From CAUPWF01 sp964369755 (GTDB taxonomy: Bacteria; Bacillota; Clostridia; Lachnospirales; Lachnospiraceae), in the NCBI GenBank assembly GCA_964369755.1, contig CAYJFY010000006.1, positions 26,109 through 90,108 on the forward strand: a stretch of DNA of 64,000 nucleotides, written 5' to 3'. Shown one piece after another: positions 61,323-64,000 of the stretch. Numbering within the stretch: the stretch's first letter is position 1; every line of letters starts with the position of its first letter. Both the position numbers and the translations under genes were made by a program. A model generated the notes under the pieces. It had not been told where the DNA came from and made no database searches. It saw only the letters and a program-made list of their open reading frames with translations.

Positions 61323-61822
61323 ATGAAGTTTTTATCTGTTGCAACTACTGCAGAAAAATGGAATATATCAGCGCGCAGCGTAAGAAATTATTGTAAAGAA
61401 GGCCGAATCCCTGGCGCATTTTTAACTGGAAAAACTTGGAATATTCCAGAAACTGCTCAAAAGCCAGATAGAAAAACTCGAATTCCCAACCACCTGAACT
61501 TGTATCAAGTGAAATCAAATCACTTCTTAGCTCATACAATTGCAAGAACCATAAGACCTTCGAAGATTTGATAGACTTCCATTATCGTTTTGAAAAAATC
61601 CATCCATTTCAAGATGGAAACGGACGTGTGGGTAGGCTCATTCTTTTGAAAGAATGTTTAAAACATAATATTGTACCTTTTATCATTGATGAGCAGCTAA
61701 AACTATTCTATTATAGAGGGCTCAAGAAATGGAAAAACGAAAGAGGATTTCTTCTTGATACCTGCCTCACGGCACAAGACAAGTTTAAACAATATTTGGA
61801 TTACTTTAAGATTGGCTATTAG
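61323..61822 (+). pseudogene. Fic family protein with internal deletion and frameshift
   Basis: The N-terminal fragment (61323-61571 frame) is a helix-turn-helix of the kind found at the front of some Fic proteins: FLSVATTAEKWNISARSVRN, CKEGRIPGAFLTGKTWNIPE. A second frame, open from about 61473, carries PPELVSSEIKSLLSSYN, KTFEDLIDFHYRFEKIHPF and the catalytic motif HPFQDGNGRVGR, running to 61822. The middle of the protein is gone and the halves are out of frame, so full-length AMPylation activity is not expected. It converges on the kinase gene five bases away. Confidence 0.85.
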
Positions 61823-61827
61823 CCAAC

Positions 61828-62718
61828 TCAACGATTGATCTTCGTGCAGATACGAATCGCTAGAAGCTTTTGAGCCGAAAGTTCACAACTAACTTGTGCA
61901 TCCAACTTCTCACACAGAGTTTTTACAATGTAGAGCCCTAGCCCCGTGTTTTTCTTTGTCCGCGAAGAATCTGCTGTGTAAAATCGATCAAAGAGATGAG
62001 TCGTATCTTCATTTCTCAAGTTACTCGCTTGATTGCTAATCGTTATGATGCAATTTTCATTCTCCTCAATGAGTGAGATATCTATAGAACCTTTGTTGTA
62101 TTTAATTGCATTAGAGATAATATTTTGGAGAATACGTTCATATGCACCTATATTCCCGATAACGTAGACCGCCTTATCGGGAATATTTATTTGTGGTGTT
62201 ATGTCGTTTTGTTCAAATAGAGAAAAATTACCCATTAACACATTCGTCAATACAGCAACCATGTCTATTTTATCAAGCTCCATTGTATAATCGTTATCTT
62301 CTATGATTGAAAGCTCGTAGAATTCATTTACTAAAGTATTCAGATTCTTTGCTCTTCCCTCTATAATCTCTAAGTATTCTCCCGTTTTTAGCTCATCTGT
62401 TTTCATCATAGTTATGTATCCCATAATAGAAGTGAGCGGCGTACGTAAATCATGTGATAGATTCGCAATAGACTGCTTCAATTGTTCCTCGTGGTTTCTT
62501 GTTGCAATCTGCTGCTCTTGCTGCTTCATCAGGTTTCGATTGATTGCTACACACATGCTTTGTATATTTTTATACGCAATTGTAGTGGTCAGTTTTTTCT
62601 GCGTTTTATTGGAAGTCAGCTCACTCAACTGCTTCGTAATATTTTTCACTTCTGCATTGATTAAAATCAGTTTAATGATTAGTACTACAATGACGACTCC
62701 TAATATAATATACCACAT
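61828..62718 (-). CDS. Sensor histidine kinase linked to an ABC transporter
   Basis: 296 residues. One N-terminal membrane helix (1-20), a short linker, HisKA with SIANLSHDLRTPLTSIMGY (H89) and HATPase (NIISNAIKYNKGSIDISL, TKKNTGLGLYIVKTLCEKL). There is no extracellular sensor, as in intramembrane-sensing kinases that rely on an ABC transporter for input. It lies 17 bases downstream of the permease gene; the matching response regulator is not in the window and probably lies to the right. Confidence 0.93.
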   Translation of the reverse strand: MWYIILGVVIVVLIIKLILINAEVKNITKQLSELTSNKTQKKLTTTIAYKNIQSMCVAINRNLMKQQEQQIATRNHEEQLKQSIANLSHDLRTPLTSIMGYITMMKTDELKTGEYLEIIEGRAKNLNTLVNEFYELSIIEDNDYTMELDKIDMVAVLTNVLMGNFSLFEQNDITPQINIPDKAVYVIGNIGAYERILQNIISNAIKYNKGSIDISLIEENENCIITISNQASNLRNEDTTHLFDRFYTADSSRTKKNTGLGLYIVKTLCEKLDAQVSCELSAQKLLAIRICTKINR

Positions 62719-62735
62719 ATTGCGTCTCCCTTAGA

Positions 62736-63521
62736 TTATTTTAACTCTGCTTTTTGTAATGCAATGTATGAAAATCCCCCAGCAAGTATAAAGGTTACGA
62801 TACTAACACCGATTACCTTAATAATATCTCCGCTTGTTTCGATACTTCCTATATTATTTGCATAATATAGTGGTGTAAACTCCATAATCTTTTGCCAGGT
62901 CTCCCCTAGAGGCATTACAGCGATAATTCCATAGATTAATAGCGTACCTATGCAAATCCCCATAGTTACTCCCATATTTTTCAACAGGTAAGCTACGAAA
63001 ATACACATACAGGTAATGGATAGATTCACAATAAGATACAATATGAAATCTATTATCATTTCTCTGAAAATCTCTGCAGTAAATTCAACACCAAACCCAT
63101 TGATAACTGTTATAAGTACTGTCATCACGACTGGAGTAATGATTAAAATAAGAACTGTACCAAGCATTACCGCTACAATTTTCCCAATAAGCATTGACAT
63201 ACGTGATTTCCCTGATGAAACTGCTAACCCTAATGTACGGTTTGCAAACTCTCCACAAACGAATAGTCCAATAAATGTAGCAATGAATACAATATTACTC
63301 TGTAACTGTATCAAGGCGGTCTTGAATACATCGTATCCGCTTATTGTTACGTTAGAGACTGAAATTATAACACCCTCTGGCAAATCACTAGGAATCATAT
63401 CTGCCGTTACTAATATTAAAACTGCAAGCATAGCATATGTTGCTACATTGACCAGCAAAATAATTCTAAATCCTTTTAGCTTCCCTAATTTATAAAGCTC
63501 TGCACGAATTGAGTTAAGCAT
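62736..63521 (-). CDS. ABC-2 type permease
   Basis: 261 residues with six membrane helices (first at about 20-41; NIVFIATFIGLFVCGEFANRTLGLAVSSGKSR; VMLGTVLILIITPVVMTVLI; FILYLIVNLSITCMCIFVAYLL; MGICIGTLLIYGIIAVMPLG; VIGVSIVTFILAGGFSYIAL). The pattern fits permeases of lantibiotic-immunity or bacitracin-type exporters. GGAGG precedes the ATG; its first codons overlap the ATPase gene by 8 bases. Probably protects against a cell-envelope antibiotic (inference). Confidence 0.87.
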   Translation of the reverse strand: MLNSIRAELYKLGKLKGFRIILLVNVATYAMLAVLILVTADMIPSDLPEGVIISVSNVTISGYDVFKTALIQLQSNIVFIATFIGLFVCGEFANRTLGLAVSSGKSRMSMLIGKIVAVMLGTVLILIITPVVMTVLITVINGFGVEFTAEIFREMIIDFILYLIVNLSITCMCIFVAYLLKNMGVTMGICIGTLLIYGIIAVMPLGETWQKIMEFTPLYYANNIGSIETSGDIIKVIGVSIVTFILAGGFSYIALQKAELK

Positions 63522-64000
63522 GTTTATCTCCTCCTATCAGTCCCATGTAATAGCTCTCCAAATCATCTCCTTTTGTTGATATTTCGCTAACAGACACACC
63601 TCCTAGAGCAAGCTCGCGTGCCACCTTAGCTGTATCATCCAGGAACTCATATAGTTTGATGGTATCATTGGATGTAACACTAAATTCTGTAGTATTGAGT
63701 TTTGTTTCCAGTATAGAAACCGCTTTTGCTGCATTGTCAACCTGTAGGTATATATGTTTTTTACATTTTTTATCTAGTTCTGCTAGGCTGATTTGCTCAA
63801 CAATCTTGCCCTTACTTATAAACCCATAGCAAGTTGCTAGTTGATACAGTTCTCCTAGAATATGGCTTGAAATCAATATCGTAATATTCTGTTCTTTATT
63901 CAATTTTTTCAGAAGTTCTCGAAGTTCAACAATGCTTGTAGGATCAAGTCCGTTTATAGGCTCATCCAAAACCAAGAATTCTGGTTCACCTAAGAGTGCG
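63514..64000 (-). CDS. ABC transporter ATP-binding protein, cut by the window edge
   Basis: Only the C-terminal 162 residues are present; Walker A and the signature lie right of base 64000. Visible: ALLGEPEFLVLDEPINGLDP (Walker B and D-loop), NITILISSHILGELYQLATCYGFI (H-loop His) and a C-terminal regulatory region. Typical of BcrA/LanF-type multidrug or lantibiotic exporters. It is the first of the three genes visible here, followed by permease and kinase. Confidence 0.93.
   Translation of the reverse strand, partial: ALLGEPEFLVLDEPINGLDPTSIVELRELLKKLNKEQNITILISSHILGELYQLATCYGFISKGKIVEQISLAELDKKCKKHIYLQVDNAAKAVSILETKLNTTEFSVTSNDTIKLYEFLDDTAKVARELALGGVSVSEISTKGDDLESYYMGLIGGDKHA

Noticed and set aside
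1..64000. CRISPR array, prophage or insertion sequence
   Set aside because: No regularly spaced repeats, cas genes, transposase, integrase or phage structural genes were found.

Overview
The window reads as chromosome of a low-to-moderate GC Firmicute of the class Clostridia, most like Lachnospiraceae. The basis is the gene repertoire (FabK-type fatty acid synthesis with a fused AccDA, AsnA, ECF transport, YitT, corrinoid methyltransferases, a CASTOR/POLLUX-like channel), strong AGGAGG ribosome sites and intergenic GGGGACGG palindromes. Genus is not resolved from sequence alone. Most genes lie on the minus strand. Plus-strand islands are sulfatase/araC (2.5-4.8 kb), the purine operon (5.9-11.1 kb), a PHP gene, a Gfo/Idh oxidoreductase, a tRNA-Arg and a PocR-AraC regulator.

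Layout. 0-5.7 kb: a GH2 glycosidase cut by the window edge, a Phd/RelE-like toxin-antitoxin pair whose toxin frame runs through a terminator, a Cys-type sulfatase with an AraC regulator, and a YitT membrane protein. 5.8-11.1 kb: a purine operon with a structured, terminator-bearing leader RNA, two tandem adenine deaminase paralogs (one with altered metal-site residues) and an NCS2 permease. 11.1-16.0 kb: a beta-mannosidase-like GH2, a PHP phosphoesterase, and a cobalamin riboswitch driving a DUF4430 lipoprotein plus an ECF S component. 16.1-27.3 kb: AsnA, then a mannosylglycerate catabolic set: EIIABC imports and phosphorylates, GH38 MngB cleaves to mannose-6-P and glycerate, ManA and glycerate kinase feed glycolysis. 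The set carries its own enzyme I, an HPr with Lys at position 46 and an HPr-like protein lacking the active His; its RpiR regulator is interrupted by an in-frame TAG. 27.4-39.5 kb: a Gfo/Idh oxidoreductase, then a complete fatty acid operon (fabH-acpP-fabK-fabD-fabG-fabF-accB-fabZ-accC-accDA, an NMO-type flavoprotein and a FabT-like MarR regulator). 39.5-46.7 kb: two membrane GGDEF proteins, thioredoxin reductase, a CASTOR/POLLUX-like channel, a MATE exporter and tRNA-Arg(ACG).

46.7-54.4 kb is the most distinctive block: a corrinoid methyltransferase module with a RACo-like reductive activator, corrinoid protein, PocR-AraC regulator, an MtaA-like methyltransferase fused to a thioredoxin-fold domain, a G3E GTPase and a second UroD-family methyltransferase. 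Together with the B12-riboswitch transport locus it points to a B12-dependent methyl-transfer metabolism whose substrate is not evident.

54.5-64 kb holds accessory and envelope functions: a lipoprotein, tiny ORFs, an orphan trpB, a DUF4097 lipoprotein with a two-component system, a GNAT acetyltransferase, remnants of two Fic genes around a palindromic operator, and a histidine kinase with an ABC-2 transporter that runs off the end. A family of GGGGACGG palindromes is scattered between genes, and a second short hairpin repeat occurs twice.
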